64,000 nt of DNA from Ctena decussata (lineage: Eukaryota; Mollusca; Bivalvia; Lucinida; Lucinidae), in contig OZ022503.1 in NCBI GenBank assembly GCA_963989385.1, forward strand, positions 51,396,858-51,460,857, written 5' to 3'. Under the pieces are notes generated by a model that was given only the letters and a program-made list of their open reading frames with translations, was not told the DNA's origin and ran no database searches. Within the stretch, counting starts at the first letter, position 1. Every line of letters begins with the position of its first letter. The position numbers were made by a program, and so were the translations under genes. This document shows positions 23,634 to 34,592 of the stretch, one piece after another.

Positions 23634-23840
23634 CACGACAAAATCAACAAAGTGGTTGTGCGCCCATCGAAGACACAGATCAGTCTTGGCATCCACCCAG
23701 TCTCATCAGAGTCTTTGATTGGCGCTTAAAAGCTAATCATGCGGACAGCGAACGCTCTGATCACACTGGGCGGATGCCCAGCCTAATCTGAGTCTTCGCT
23801 GGGCGCACATGCCACTTTGTTGGTTTTGTCGTGTCGCGGC
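23634..23840. mobile_element. GAGCCGCGACACG foldback MITE, copy 6
   Basis: Left end TGAGCCGCGACACGACAAAA, right end TTTTGTCGTGTCGCGGC. A centre deletion shortens the spacer (the TAGCTACC segment is missing). A further family-like fragment, GATGCTCAGGCTGATCTGAC, follows at 23888-23907. Confidence 0.8.
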
Positions 23841-24177
23841 AAATTTCATGGACTCTGCGACAATGGTACAATGTACAGACTGCATAGATGCTCAGGCTGA
23901 TCTGACTCTTCAGTGTTCGCATATGTTATAAGGCATTTTCTTGTTTTACGCTTAAAAGTAACAAACGCGAACCGCGCAGGTCGGTCAGACTGCGTATACG
24001 TGCAGACTGATGAGAGCCTTCGCTGTTGCCGCTATACTTTTAAAAAGGGGGTAGGCAAATACAACTGCAACTCTTCAAATGCTGTCAGGGGTGGGCAAAT
24101 ATGCCGAGAAACGTTCACCACTTTGACGTCCTTCTGATACTGAATTCCCAGCACATTATGGCGTTTATATGACATTG

Positions 24178-24230
24178 CACTGAGTCGACGCGACGTTATG
24201 ACGTTGCATCGACGTCAGTGCGACGTCACC
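24178..24230. repeat. ACGTC-rich fragment
   Basis: TCGACGCGACGTTATGACGTTGCATCGACGTCAGTGCGACGTC spans 24184-24228 in successive ACGT words, self-complementary about ACGTTATGACGT. It is a fragment of the ACGTC family. Confidence 0.5.
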
Positions 24231-24351
24231 TCTCTTTCTGCTTAAATATAAAAAATATAAACCGAACTACCATCTCAAAGGGCTTTTTGTCCAGCCAACA
24301 AACAAATTCTGCGCGCAAGATAGAGAGCTGCAAGTCCAGTTCCAGCACATC

Positions 24352-24589
24352 TGAGCCGCAACACGAGAAAACCGACAAAGTGGTTGTGCGCCCAGCGAAG
24401 GTTCAGATCAGCCTGGGTATCCGCCCAGTCTGATCGGAGTCTTCGCTGTCCGCATGGAGGTTGCTTAGATCCTTAGCTACCCTTTAAGCGGTTAAGGAAG
24501 AGTGTAGTCAGAGTGAGCGGATGCCCAGGCTGATCTGAGTCTGTGCTGGGCGCACATCCACATTGTTGGGTTTCTCGTGTCGCGGTTCA
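24352..24589. mobile_element. GAGCCGCGACACG foldback MITE, copy 7
   Basis: Left end TGAGCCGCAACACGAG, right end CTCGTGTCGCGGTTCA. It carries the TGGTTGTGCGCCCAGCG left-arm version and a central TTAGCTACCCTTTAAGCGG. Confidence 0.82.
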
Positions 24590-25124
24590 TTTCATCTTGT
24601 ACTTTTTTCCATGTCTGACTTCGCTGTGATTTTTTTCCAAGCATCTGTCATTGAGAAGGTTTCTCCGGTGAAGTTTATTGATTAAACTACAAGAATACTT
24701 CCGCGTTCTTCTCAGAAACATAATAGCTGGCATCTATATGACCTAACTCTTGCAGAATGATATAGGTGCAGTAGAACTACGGTGGTAAATTGGTGTCACC
24801 GCGAAATTGGAAGTTTTCATTTTGTTGAATTTCTGGGGAACTAGAAATGACAGTAAGCATGTCTTACTAAATACATCCCCGTCCCCACCCCACATTTTAC
24901 CTTTGTCCTTAATAAACTGCAACACTTTGTTTTTCCCAGTCACGTGCTTGGAAAACTACGAAGGAGCAAACCTCAGCCCTAATACAGTCTAGCATTAGCG
25001 AAAACAAACTTTTTCCACTGAGAGTTTAGTCCTAAAACCCTTCCGGGAATGGCAGCCAAAATCATGTCTCCTATTTTCTTATCCTGCATCCATGGAGCAA
25101 ATATGGTAAGAATCGGAGCAAAGG

Positions 25125-25690
25125 TAGCCTAAAAATCTGATGAAATTGTGCGAAGGGTATCAAAAGGGACATAACTCATACTAAAAGATTGGAACTGAAA
25201 GGTCAAAGGTCAGAGAACTCTGGTACTCAAAACATTTTCATATACTCATTTGGTTGACTGAATATACCAAGACTGATACCAAAACTTCAACAATTAAAAA
25301 AAAAAAAAAAAAAAAAAAACTTATGCTAAAACATTTCCTCATATAAAAGCAACCAGCCAGTAAATCTAACCTTGCCGTCAAAAGGTCAGTGTCATCCAAG
25401 GGTCACCATTTGAACAAACTTGATAGTATTCACGTACTTAATACTCTACACCAAGTTTCATGATCATCTATTTGTTTGGTTCTGAAGAAGAAGATTTTTA
25501 ACGGTTTTTACCATATATGGGTGTGTTAGCAGTGTTGGTCATGTGACCAGAACCATTTGAACAAGATTCGTTCCCCCGACCGCAGGAGGCTGCATATGAA
25601 ATTAGGCTCAATCGGCTAAGCGGTTTCAGAGTAGGCGACGTTGGAAAATGTTGACGGACGACTGTGCCTGCCTATCCTATAAACTCACCC
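25125..25690. repeat. Interspersed repeat X, copy 1, with internal poly(A)
   Basis: It contains GAAGAAGATTTTTAACGG, TTTTTACCATATATGGG, TTGGTCATGTGACCAGAACC and CATTTGAACAAG in the same order as 39355-39470 and, interrupted, 39590-39655 plus 43555-43620. A 25-base poly(A) lies at 25295-25319. The repeat is widely dispersed; its class is unknown to me. Confidence 0.55.
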
Positions 25691-25804
25691 AGAGCCTTCG
25701 AGCTAAGCAGCTTTGCAAAACCTATATTTAGAGAATGATAACGGCGAAAAAATGTATTATTTCACGAAAATACTTTCAAATGTTTAGGGGCTGTAGGTAA
25801 AAAG

Positions 25805-25895
25805 CCAAGGTTTCCGGTATCCTAGTGGCCGTAGAGGCAGTGACGATTACAGGCCCAACATTCTTAGGCACAGGATTTGAAAAACGGAGCTAATC
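25805..25895 (-). mobile_element. SINE family S, 3' fragment, copy 3
   Basis: On the plus strand GGTTTCCGGTATCCTAGTGG, CAGGCCCAACATTCTTAGGCACAG and AACGGAGC follow the complement of the family S tail seen at 4893-4985. The head and middle are absent. Confidence 0.55.
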
Positions 25896-25998
25896 CGAAT
25901 GTAATTTTGCTAAATAGAGACAAAACCAAAGTGAGGCTTTTAACAAGCAGGCAACAACGAGCAGCTCTATCCGATAATGGTTTTACGTTAATATACGA

Positions 25999-26194
25999 CC
26001 CAGCAGGCACAAGACGTCAAAATGACGTCGTATTGACGTCGATGCGACGTAATGACGTCGCATCGACGTCAATACGACGTCATTTCAACGTCATGTGCCT
26101 GCTGTCAAAATGACGTCGTATTGACGTCGACGCGACGTAATGACGTCGCATCGACGTCAATACGACGTCATTTCAACGTCATGTGCCTGCTGGG
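25999..26194. mobile_element. ACGTC palindromic element, 88-bp tandem dimer
   Basis: Bounded by CCCAGCAGGCAC and GTGCCTGCTGGG. Inside, an 88-bp unit starts at 26016 and again at 26104 with one clear substitution (GATGCGACG versus GACGCGACG). Each unit is a palindrome around GCGACGTAATGACGTCGC with TTGACGTCG arms and the word GACGTC nested repeatedly. The second unit lacks its own left CAGCAGGCAC end, so the dimer is head-to-tail sharing one outer terminus. Confidence 0.8.
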
Positions 26195-26370
26195 GATGGT
26201 GTTTATTTAGAACTAGGTATTGGACGTATACATTAACGAAATGTTGATTTGGAGTGTCTATTTTACATATGTCTCAATGAAAGTATCTTCTAGTTTATGA
26301 CTCTTTTGTCTAAAATAAAAAAAAAATGCTTATGTTTAGAACGCATACTTTTATTTTTAAAATGCATAAT

Positions 26371-26608
26371 TGAGCCGCGACACGACAAAACCAACAATGT
26401 GGTTGTGCGCCCAGCGCAGACTCAGATCAGCCTGGGCATCCGCCCAGTCTGATCAGAGTCTTCACTGTCCGCATGGAGGTAGCTTAGTCCCTTAGCTACC
26501 CTTTAAGCGCTTAGCGAAGATTCTGATTAGACTGGGCGGATGCACAGGCTGATCTGAGTCTGGGCTGGGCGCACAACTACTTTGTTGGTTTTCTCGTGTC
26601 GCGGCTCA
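26371..26608. mobile_element. GAGCCGCGACACG foldback MITE, copy 8
   Basis: The best-preserved copy of the TGTGGTTGTGCGCCC subfamily. Left end TGAGCCGCGACACGACAAAA, right end TTTTCTCGTGTCGCGGCTCA. The central spacer GGAGGTAGCTTAGTCCCTTAGCTACC forms an inner stem of its own. Confidence 0.85.
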
Positions 26609-26679
26609 TATATCAAACCACATTTTGATTACTAATGCATAATTTGATGTATTTCGACAACAGTTACATAAATAAGAAA

Positions 26680-26897
26680 CAGTCAACTCTCGATTTCTTG
26701 AACAATGATATCTCAAAGTACCGTTCTATGTCAAAGAATATAATTTGGACATTTTTTTGCATTTTTTATTAATATTTTAACTTCTGTTATCTCAAGTTAC
26801 TGACATCTTAAAATAAATTTTCTGGGACCAGAAAATTTACTTCGAGATATCACTATTTTGAGATGAACTATGACTTTGAGATATCAAGAGTTGACTG
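26680..26897. mobile_element. MITE with CAGTCAACTCTCGAT termini (pogo/Tigger-like?)
   Basis: Left end CAGTCAACTCTCGATTTCTTGA, right end ATATCAAGAGTTGACTG, followed by TA. GATATCTCAAAG and CTTTGAGATATC pair further in. CAGT-starting termini and a TA flank on the right suggest the pogo/Tigger branch of Tc1-mariner; the left flank no longer shows TA. Confidence 0.6.
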
Positions 26898-27206
26898 TAA
26901 AATTTAAACTGAAATAGTGTCATGGGGGAATGATTGCACTCAATCAGACGAGGTTCGTGATCGACTTAAAATGCTTTCATTCGGTGAAACAGTCTGTTTG
27001 CAAAAGGCAAACTTTAAGTTTAAAATAGGAAACAATATTGCACCTGAGTATCTGACAGATTTATTCCATGTGAGAGAATGAGAAATGTCAATGATTCTTG
27101 TTCCATTTTACGTTCAGTAACACAACCGATTTTTAATACCAAAGCTAAAGGTCAGGAGCGGTTATAAGAAATTGTGTTCCACTGGAAACTAAAATGTCTC
27201 AATCTT

Positions 27207-27759
27207 TTAAAGGTAGGTTCCTGAACTTTGGAATGCATCATAATTTTGATGATCTTTCATCCAAGTTGTTTGAAAGCACTTATAAAAGGGAATGAATAAG
27301 TTTCACCAAAAAGTGTAAATCAAAAAAATATTAGAAATTTTAAAGTTGTTTTGCAAGGGATTCCCTAACTCTGCTTCGCACACCAGTTAGCCCTATTTTT
27401 AGTTCGCGCCAAAAATAGATAACGCAGCTGACGCCATGCTGCATTGCATTTTGGGATAGTTTTAACCCATCCACCATGCCAGGACCTCTAGGAGAGCTCA
27501 CAAGAAGGGAAAATTGACCTTTGGAGAATGGCATCAGAAATCGCGCACTTATAGACATAATAAACATAGTTACTTTTAGAACTGGAATCCCAACGAAAGA
27601 AAATAAACCAAAAGGGAAAACACTTTTTTCTTCAACATCTGACCAGTTTCTTAGTAGCAACAAATTCAGAAAAATAAGAGAATTCTCAGAATGCTCAGAA
27701 AAAGACGAAAATATTTTGTGGACATAATTTTTATCGCTAGTACAGGAACCTACCTTTAA
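27207..27759. mobile_element. TTAA-flanked nonautonomous DNA transposon, 545 bp
   Basis: TTAA at 27207-27210 and 27756-27759 flank a 545-bp body whose ends are a perfect 13-bp inverted repeat, AGGTAGGTTCCTG and CAGGAACCTACCT. TTAA duplication is the mark of piggyBac and Kolobok superfamilies. The A-G-G start is closer to Kolobok-type ends than to the CCC start of piggyBac, but this is not decisive. The 107-codon minus-strand frame inside has no transposase motif. Confidence 0.75.
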
Positions 27760-28134
27760 TATATTTGTGACAAAATGTTTGACTTGGATTAAAAGCTACA
27801 ATTAATATGCCCCATCGCCACAAAGCTTTCGTTTTACTTTATCTTGTTTGTGTTTTCAATAAAAAATATCTGTAGGATAGTTTCATTTTTCTAATTCAAA
27901 CATCATTGAGTACTTACGTAAATACATTTGTTGTGTTATAGATATACTCTTTTCGATTTTACATTTCTGTTTCAGTTATGCTAGTCATATATTGTTAATG
28001 ATTTTTATCTTACTTTCTCCTCAGAATGACGGTTTTACCTTCTCTTCATATATGCTGCATTAAATTTTGCTTTGTATACATCATGTACATATAATGTATA
28101 TTTTATGAGGGCATCAATCAAAATCAAAAGTCTA
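27760..28134. other. No gene recognised
   Basis: T-rich spacer. No feature seen. Confidence 0.35.
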
Positions 28135-28315
28135 CTTATTTACTTTCGCTGCCTTAGCATTCCCTGATTCTAAAAAGTAGGAATTTACTGCTCGATTGAC
28201 TTTTCCAGCCGCCTACTGGCCGAAAAGGATTTGAACCCGTGACCTCCTGCAAGTTTTGACTATTTGTTCGGCCCTCTCAGCCGAGAGGGCCGTACAAATA
28301 GTCAAAACTAGCAGA
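28135..28315 (-). mobile_element. SINE family S, copy 4, head folded into a palindrome
   Basis: Minus strand: B-box-like CGGGTTCAAATCC near 28222-28234, then GGCCAGTAGGCGGCTGGAAAA and CAGTAAATTCCTAC, matching copies 1 and 2. Upstream, the tRNA-like head lies in a hairpin: GACTATTTGTTCGGCCCTCTC pairs with GAGAGGGCCGTACAAATAGTC around AGCC (28258-28305). An inverted duplication of the head has apparently occurred. Confidence 0.6.
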
Positions 28316-28717
28316 AAGCAGACAATGCAAGTCTTTTGGAAAAAGTGCAATGTTCTGAGGCTGAGGCTGATGCTGATTTTTAGATGGTCATGCAAAAGTA
28401 AGAAGTACGGATATATTCCACATAGGGAAGCCAAGTTTGACAGAACAGTATTTGCTACTTTTCTAGGTAAATATCTTTTCAATTGAGGTTACTCTGAAGG
28501 TTGAAAATCGGAGAACTCATTCTTTCAGCGTAGGCCCAATGGAGGAGTTTTCATAAAAGGATCTCTCCAATAAACTGCGGGAGAAGTTTGGTTAAGAATA
28601 ACGGCGATGCAGAGCTGATACATGTATCAGGCCATGCCTGGGAACAAGTCAAATATTAATATCACCAGATGTTAATAGTTGCAGTGACAGATTTTAGAAA
28701 ATAAAGTAAAAAGTATG

Positions 28718-28885
28718 CAAAGACCAGGAACTGAAACAATCAAAATCCAAATCCAGCCCTCAAACCATAGTTGGAAACAACTAAGATTACAAATAATCAA
28801 GATACAGAGAACATATGGCCAACCGAGTGAGCAGCTTGTTCCCAAAAGGTGGCCACTCAGCAACCCAAACCTCAGCAACCCAACC
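28718..28885. repeat. Dispersed repeat shared with 9790-9945
   Basis: The order of GCAAAGACCAGGAACTGAAA, GCCCTCAAA and GCAGCTTGTTCCCA matches the earlier copy. The downstream part is a run of CCCAAACC/CAACCC words (28860-28900), and open frames there are simple-sequence artefacts. Confidence 0.45.
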
Positions 28886-28970
28886 CAAACCAAACCCAAG
28901 ACGTGACAAAAATATGAAAGAATGACAACTATTATAGCATGAGTCCACTTTTACTGGCTGACCCTTCCCA

Positions 28971-29045
28971 GCAGGTAAATGATGTCGGAATGACGACATT
29001 TGACATCAAAACAACGTCATTTCGACGTTGTGTGCCCGCTGAGCT
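28971..29045. mobile_element. ACGTC-family palindromic element
   Basis: It opens CCCAGCAGGTAAATGATGTCG and closes CGACGTTGTGTGCCCGCTG. ATGACGACATTTGACATCAA and AACAACGTCATTTCGACG lie between. The boundaries match the CCCAGCAGGCAC/GTGCCTGCTGGG termini of the 25999 element, with drift. Confidence 0.6.
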
Positions 29046-29830
29046 GGATGAGAAAGAGAAAATTGATACCGTATTTATCCTCAAGATTCAAACAGAACTG
29101 CGGGTCTGATCAAATATCGTAGACACGGATCAGAAACAGTCTGATCAGTGTCTCAAAAGTTGCCAATGACTTTATAAAAAACTTCTAACAAAGTATACCA
29201 GTCTGTGTTTTAAAGAGCACGCATGCAAAGAAACAGCGGCCCATTGAGAGGACAATGTTTACAAAAGTACTCTAGTACTAGTCTTTAACTACGTATGTTT
29301 GTTTAAATGTCAGACATTAATATTCAAACATGGTGATGCCGCAATGGGAACAATCTCGTGTTTAGACAAAACATATTTCGAAAAGGTAAAATTATGGCTG
29401 TTTTATATAATATTTATCATATCAAATGGCAACATTCAGGACTGCCAATGGGCAAGTTGTTCAGATAGATTTAAAAACTTTCCCCATACCAGTGTCATGG
29501 TGACTGCAGAGCTAAAGGGCTAAATGCACTATTGTCGAAAGATGAAGGCTGTAACACAACAGAAACGTTGGCTTTAAAATGAATTCTCTCTCAACCCCCC
29601 TCCCCTCCCACAAAAAAAAATGAAAATAGAAAAAAAAAGAAAAGGAAAAACAGAGAAAAAGACTTTACTCTTTCTTTCCACCGGACTGATGGGCAATTTT
29701 ATGCCACATAAGGTAGATTTAGCTATTTCCTAGGAGAATGTATCTCCTAATGAATGTAATGTATAAATATTGATTTTAGAAAATCTTAAGTTTCTGTTGA
29801 AAGAATTCTCATTGAAAAATTGATGTAGTA
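29046..29830. other. No gene recognised
   Basis: Unassigned. GGTCTGATCA / CAGTCTGATCAGTGTC near 29103-29155 recall the GATCAG family. A-rich and C-rich simple sequence lies at 29590-29660. Confidence 0.35.
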
Positions 29831-29831
29831 T

Positions 29832-30025
29832 GGCAAACACTGTTTGTCACGCTCCGATAACAATGACGCCATAAATGTTACCACAGCAACTAGAGCCCAT
29901 AATGATGGCAAAATGACGTCATCTAGCCGTCATTCTGCCAAGGTACTAAGCACAACAATCGATAACTACATAGTTGCTATGATAACATACCTTTGACGTC
30001 ATTTGTATAGGAGCATGGCAAACAG
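29832..30025. mobile_element. MITE with TATGGCAAACA termini
   Basis: TATGGCAAACACTGTTTGTC at the left and CATGGCAAACAGTGTTTGC at the right end, each end itself palindromic. ATGGCAAAATGACGTCATCTAGCCGTCATTCTGCCA lies in the centre (two halves). The flanking order suggests an element of about 190 bp related to the CAAACAGTG group. Confidence 0.45.
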
Positions 30026-30202
30026 TGTTTGCTCTGCAAGTTTTTTTTTCAATACCATTACACAGTGAAATTCGTTAAACAGAAACTTCAGATTTTCTGA
30101 GCAAACAAATAATAATTCTCGATTCATTTTATTCCGTGTTATTTCTATATTTAACTTCTTCAGTGTCGCTAAATCCCAAAAGAGAAAAAGGGTAATGGAC
30201 CA

Positions 30203-30445
30203 GGCCCCGAGGTTATAAAACTTTTTTCATGCTCAACTCAGCTGAGCATGAAATTTAAAATGCCCATTAATATAAAAATACCAAGAAATTCAGCATTTTT
30301 CAGGCTCAGATAAGCCAAGAAGGCTATTTTTTCTACTCATAAATATTTAAATGCCAACAATTGTTGGCATTTTAAAATTTATGAGCAGAAAAAATTTCAT
30401 GCTCAGCTGAGTTGAGCATGAAAAAAGTTTTATAACCTCGGGGCC
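30203..30445. mobile_element. GAGGTTATAAAACTT foldback, copy 1
   Basis: Left arm GGCCCCGAGGTTATAAAAC, TTTTTTCATGCTCAACTCAG, CTGAGCATGAAATTT (30204-30258); the right arm 30393-30445 is its complement. TCAACTCAGCTGAGCATGA is itself a small palindrome. The centre holds another hairpin, ATGCCAACAATTGTTGGCAT, at 30351-30370. Confidence 0.78.
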
Positions 30446-30922
30446 AGTTTTGGCAAGCAATGTACATCGACCTCTCGGAGCCACATGTACTGACGTATTT
30501 CGTGAGACACAGCAGCTGCAGACATCAGGTAAGAGACACATACGTATTATCTCGCGAGCGCAGGCGTTCCCAACCGAGCCACCTCAGCCCCAATGTTCCG
30601 AAAATGAGGACAACCAATGGCATCGAGAAAATGTCTGATGCAGCAAAAACCTGCAACACGCCAAAATAATCCAAGGAAATTATTTATTAATTCATGCAGC
30701 CGAACCTTCTTTGAGTGCCAGATTGTCTGCACAAAGCAAGAAAATCTCTGAATATTCCCATAATGTTCAATAGTCTGATACTTTTTATGTGTATGTTATT
30801 TTTCCCCAAAAGTTAGTCAGAAACGTTTGTTTGCTCTTCGTTTTGGCTGTTGTATGCAAAAAGCAACCGTGAATATACTTTCAATATTACCTGACTGTCA
30901 AGTCAACTTCTCTTTGATAAAT
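30446..30922. other. No gene recognised between two foldbacks
   Basis: Short open frames on both strands, none with a recognisable domain. Confidence 0.3.
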
Positions 30923-31073
30923 CTGGCCCCGAGGTTATAAAACTTGAGTACATTCTCAAACTCAAAATAAAGCACACTGATTGGCTGCTTCGGAGAACAT
31001 GCTCGGAAGCAGCCAATCAGTGTGCTTTATTTTGAGTTTGAGAATGTACTCAAGTTTTATAACCTCTGGACCA
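30923..31073. mobile_element. GAGGTTATAAAACTT foldback, copy 2, ~64-bp arms
   Basis: The arms run from CTGGCCCCGAGGTTATAAAA inward through CTTGAGTACATTCTCAAACT and CAAAATAAAGCACACTGATT to GGCTGCTTCGG, mirrored almost perfectly to 31073. Only an ~11-base AGAACATGCTC-like loop separates them. It shares termini with copies 1 and 3 but has an unrelated interior. Confidence 0.82.
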
Positions 31074-31287
31074 GGCCTCGAGGTTTTGTATGCTCAACTC
31101 AGCTGAGCAAAAAATATAAACCCGAATTTAAATAAATCCTATGCAGTTTGCAGAGACGTTTATTGGTTTCAGTGTTTGCTTTTCACATACTTTCACTTTT
31201 TGGAACGCATTAAGCAAGTTTGGTTTAGTATTTGAGCACAATCTCAGCTGAGCATGAAAAAAAAAGTTTTATCACATGGGGGCCTGG
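31071..31287. mobile_element. GAGGTTATAAAACTT foldback, copy 3, decayed
   Basis: Left CCAGGCCTCGAGGTTTTGTA then TGCTCAACTCAGCTGAGCA. Right CTCAGCTGAGCATGAAAAAA, AAAGTTTTATCACATGGGGG and CCTGG. It abuts copy 2, sharing the CCAGG between them, and its arms are less well matched. Confidence 0.65.
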
Positions 31288-31746
31288 TTACCAATTTCTA
31301 AAAGTCGCAGAATATTAGACTAGATACTTGCTTGAAAACACAATTTTATCTGCATTTGGGAATGGTAAATGTAAAAAGATATTTGTAAAAGCAAATATAG
31401 CGCCGTTAAAAGAACAACACGCGACGATTCAGTTACGTATAAATATGCCCATAATCTACAGTGATTGTAGTGAGTGTTAATGTATTAACCTAATTATGCC
31501 TAGTGGACTCGATTATCCTTATTTATTATATACCTATCAATGATACATCATTTGAACTGCCTGTTTTCTGGCCATCTGATACGGACAGCCGTATCAAACT
31601 GACGTTTTCTGAATCCGTATCACTATCCTTTAAAACGAGGCTATGTCTGAGTTCCATCTTCAGGCGCGTCATTTGTTAACGTGCATCAAAGACGCGAGAA
31701 CCAGAGAAACGGGACTAGTGACGTAACGTCAACAAACACGTCAAAA
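31288..31746. other. No gene recognised
   Basis: Spacer ahead of the A/B tandem blocks. No feature seen. Confidence 0.35.
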
Positions 31747-32200
31747 GGTTGCATTCCACCATTAATTTTCCATAGACGACAATGTTAACATCTGGTCATT
31801 TTATTACAAAACTGTACATACAAAGTTTTCCAAACCTGTCTTGCTTTAAAGTGTCATCCTAACCTATCAATTTGAGATGAAAACATCCACTGCCTTCCCA
31901 TCTCAGTGAGCCGCTAAGCTAGGCTGAGTATGGCAACCACCGATTCGTACCAATAAAAAGAGCATACTTTTTTCCTAGGGGATCAGTTACCAAAATCAAC
32001 CCCATCTCCTTCTGGTAAAATATTTCTCAATTAAATATGCCTTTTTGTAACTATAATTTGTTGGGGGTTTTTTTATACTGTAAGAAATGTAACATGCATG
32101 ATTGACAGATGACGTCATCCCTCGTACAATGTAAACCTAATGCTCTCCCCGAAATAGGCGGGGCAAGTCCTCATGAATATTTAGTGGACTGTACCCTAAA
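31747..32200. repeat. A block, copy 1 of the A-B array
   Basis: 454 bp from GGTTGCATTCCACCATTAAT to GTGGACTGTACCCTAAA. It contains a CRE-like TGACGTCAT word and an ATGAATATTTAG word near its right end. Same content as 34141 and 35581. Confidence 0.88.
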
Positions 32201-33157
32201 CCAAACTAACTTTTTGCAATATGCCATAAGCTGAACAGTTTGAATGTTAGTTTGATACATTTTCATTGTGATCTCCAAGTTTCAAATGAATCCGTAGAGA
32301 AATGTACCATTTAGGAGAGTTTCACTATGTCGGCTGAGGTTTCTGTAGCGAAATGACTGAAACTGATGATTTTAAGGATTAATGAAAATTAATAATGATT
32401 TTGTTGCTATTCTTTTATATCTATGGAAACATTTATCTTTTCATAGGAGCCTTAATACTTCTCTTAATAATAAAAACAAGAAAATGTGGTTGAATCTGTT
32501 ATACATAAGCATTTATTGGCAATTTTCTATATATACCCCCTCAATTTGGTTAAAATCTTGGTATTTGGAGGCTGTTTAAGACATAAATGCAGTAAAACTG
32601 GTTTAATAGTCCAAATCTGCACACCAAAAGAAGCAGAGAAACAAGGTTGATATGAATTTAAGGTAAATGTTTGGTTAAAATTATATTTTTCCTCAAAAAA
32701 TACTTATTTACATGCAAAAGTCTCCGAAAAGCGACGCTTTCTGTATTTCGCACAATCGCATATATCATGCTTTTATGGGCTATTAAATGTTTCCAGGTGC
32801 TCCAGATGCTTTATCTGTAACCGCGTAATGTGAAATTGGACTAATGTGAAATAATTTACCATGTGAAATTGGACTAATGTGAAATAATTTACCATCAAAA
32901 CTTATCCCCCCCCCCCCCCACACACACACACACACACACCCTGGATTCTACATGGAAAAAAATGCTGTTTTCATTTTTGCTGTTGATCCTAGGCCTAAAG
33001 CATCAAATCATCAATTACAACAACAATCTCACTATGGATAACACACAGAAGAATGTACTTTTAATGGTCAAAGGGACACATATCTCTAGATATGCATCTA
33101 AAGTGAAACCGAAAGTAAGAAACAAGGCCAAGGTCAATCTGACTTAATGCGCTTAAA
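32201..33157. repeat. B block, copy 1
   Basis: 957 bp from CCAAACTAACTTTTTGC to GACTTAATGCGCTTAAA. It carries a 65-codon and a 61-codon open frame that recur with the DNA in every B block, plus a (C)n(CA)n tract at 32907-32938. Because the whole block is conserved equally at the DNA level, frame conservation is not evidence of coding. Confidence 0.88.
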
Positions 33158-34140
33158 CCAAACTAACTTTTTGCAATATGCCATAAGCTGAACAGTTTGA
33201 ATGTTAGTTTGATACATTTTCATTGTGATCTCCAAGTTTCAAATGAATCCGTAGAGAAATGTACCATTTAGGAGAGTTTCACTAAGTCGGCTGAGGTTTC
33301 TGTAGCGAAATGACTGAAACTGATGATTTTAAGGATTAATGAAAATTAATAATGATTTTGTTGCTATTCTTTTATATCTATGGAAACATTTATCTTTTCA
33401 TAGGAGCCTTAATACTTCTCTTAATAATAAAAACAAGAAAATGTGGTTGAATCTGTTATACATAAGCATTTATTGGCAATTTTCTATATATACCCCCTCA
33501 ATTTGGTTAAAATCTTGGTATTTGGAGGCTGTTTAAGACATAAATGCAGTAAAACTGGTTTAATAGTCCAAATCTGCACACCAAAAGAAGCAGAGAAACA
33601 AGGTTGATATGAATTTAAGGTAAATGTTTGGTTAAAATTATATTTTTCCTCAAAAAATACTTATTTACATGCAAAAGTCTCCGAAAAGCGACGCTTTCTG
33701 TATTTCGTACAATCGCATATATCATGCTTTTATGGGCTATTAAATGTTTCCAGGTGTTCCAGATGCTTTATCTGTAACCGCGTAATGTGAAATTGGACTA
33801 AATTAAATAAATAAATGTGAAATAATTTACCATGTGAAATTGGACTAATGAGAAATGATTTACCATCAAAACTTATAGTACAATAATACAGTAGCATCCC
33901 CCCCCCCCCCCCCACACACACACCCTGGATTCTACATGGAAAAAAATGTTGTTTTCATTTTTGCTGATGATCCTAGGCCTAAAGCATCAAATCATCAATT
34001 ACAACAACAATCTCACTATGGATAACACACAGAAGAATGTACTTTTAATGGTCAAAGGGACACATATCTCTAGATATGCATCTAAAGTGAAACCGAAAGT
34101 AAGAAACAAGGCCAAGGTCAATCTGACTTAATGCGCTTTA
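33158..34140. repeat. B block, copy 2, directly following B
   Basis: 983 bp, joined to the previous B with no A block between. It carries an extra AAATTAAATAAATA stretch near 33800 and a longer poly-C run at 33898-33913. It then runs into A through GCGCTTTAGGTTGC. Confidence 0.88.
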
Positions 34141-34592
34141 GGTTGCATTCCACCATTAATTTTCCATAGACGACAATGTAAACATCTGGTCATTTTATTA
34201 CAAAACTGTACGTACAAAGTTTTCCGAACCTGTCTTGCTTTAAAGTGTCATCCTAGCCTATCAATTTGAGATGAAAACATCCACTGCCTTCCCATCTCAG
34301 TGAGCCGCTAAGCTAGGCTGAGTATGGCAACCACCGATTCGTACCAAAAAAAGAGGATACTTTTTTCCTAGGGGATCAGTTACCAAAATCAACCCCATCT
34401 CCTTCTGGTAAAATATTTCTCAATTAAATATGCCTTTTTGTAACAATCATTTATTGGTCTTTTTTTATACTGCAAGAAATCTAACATGCATGATTAACAG
34501 ATGACGTCATCTCTCGTACAATGTAAACCTAATGCTCTCCCCGAAATAGGCGGGGCAAGTCCTCATGAATATTTAGTGGACTGTACCCTAAA
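34141..34592. repeat. A block, copy 2
   Basis: 452 bp, very close to copy 1, with single-base changes (for example GTAAACATC for GTTAACATC) and a rearranged TTTTTTATACTG stretch near 34450. Confidence 0.88.

Noticed and set aside
26680..26897. Autonomous Tc1-mariner element
   Set aside because: Only about 218 bp long with no transposase frame.
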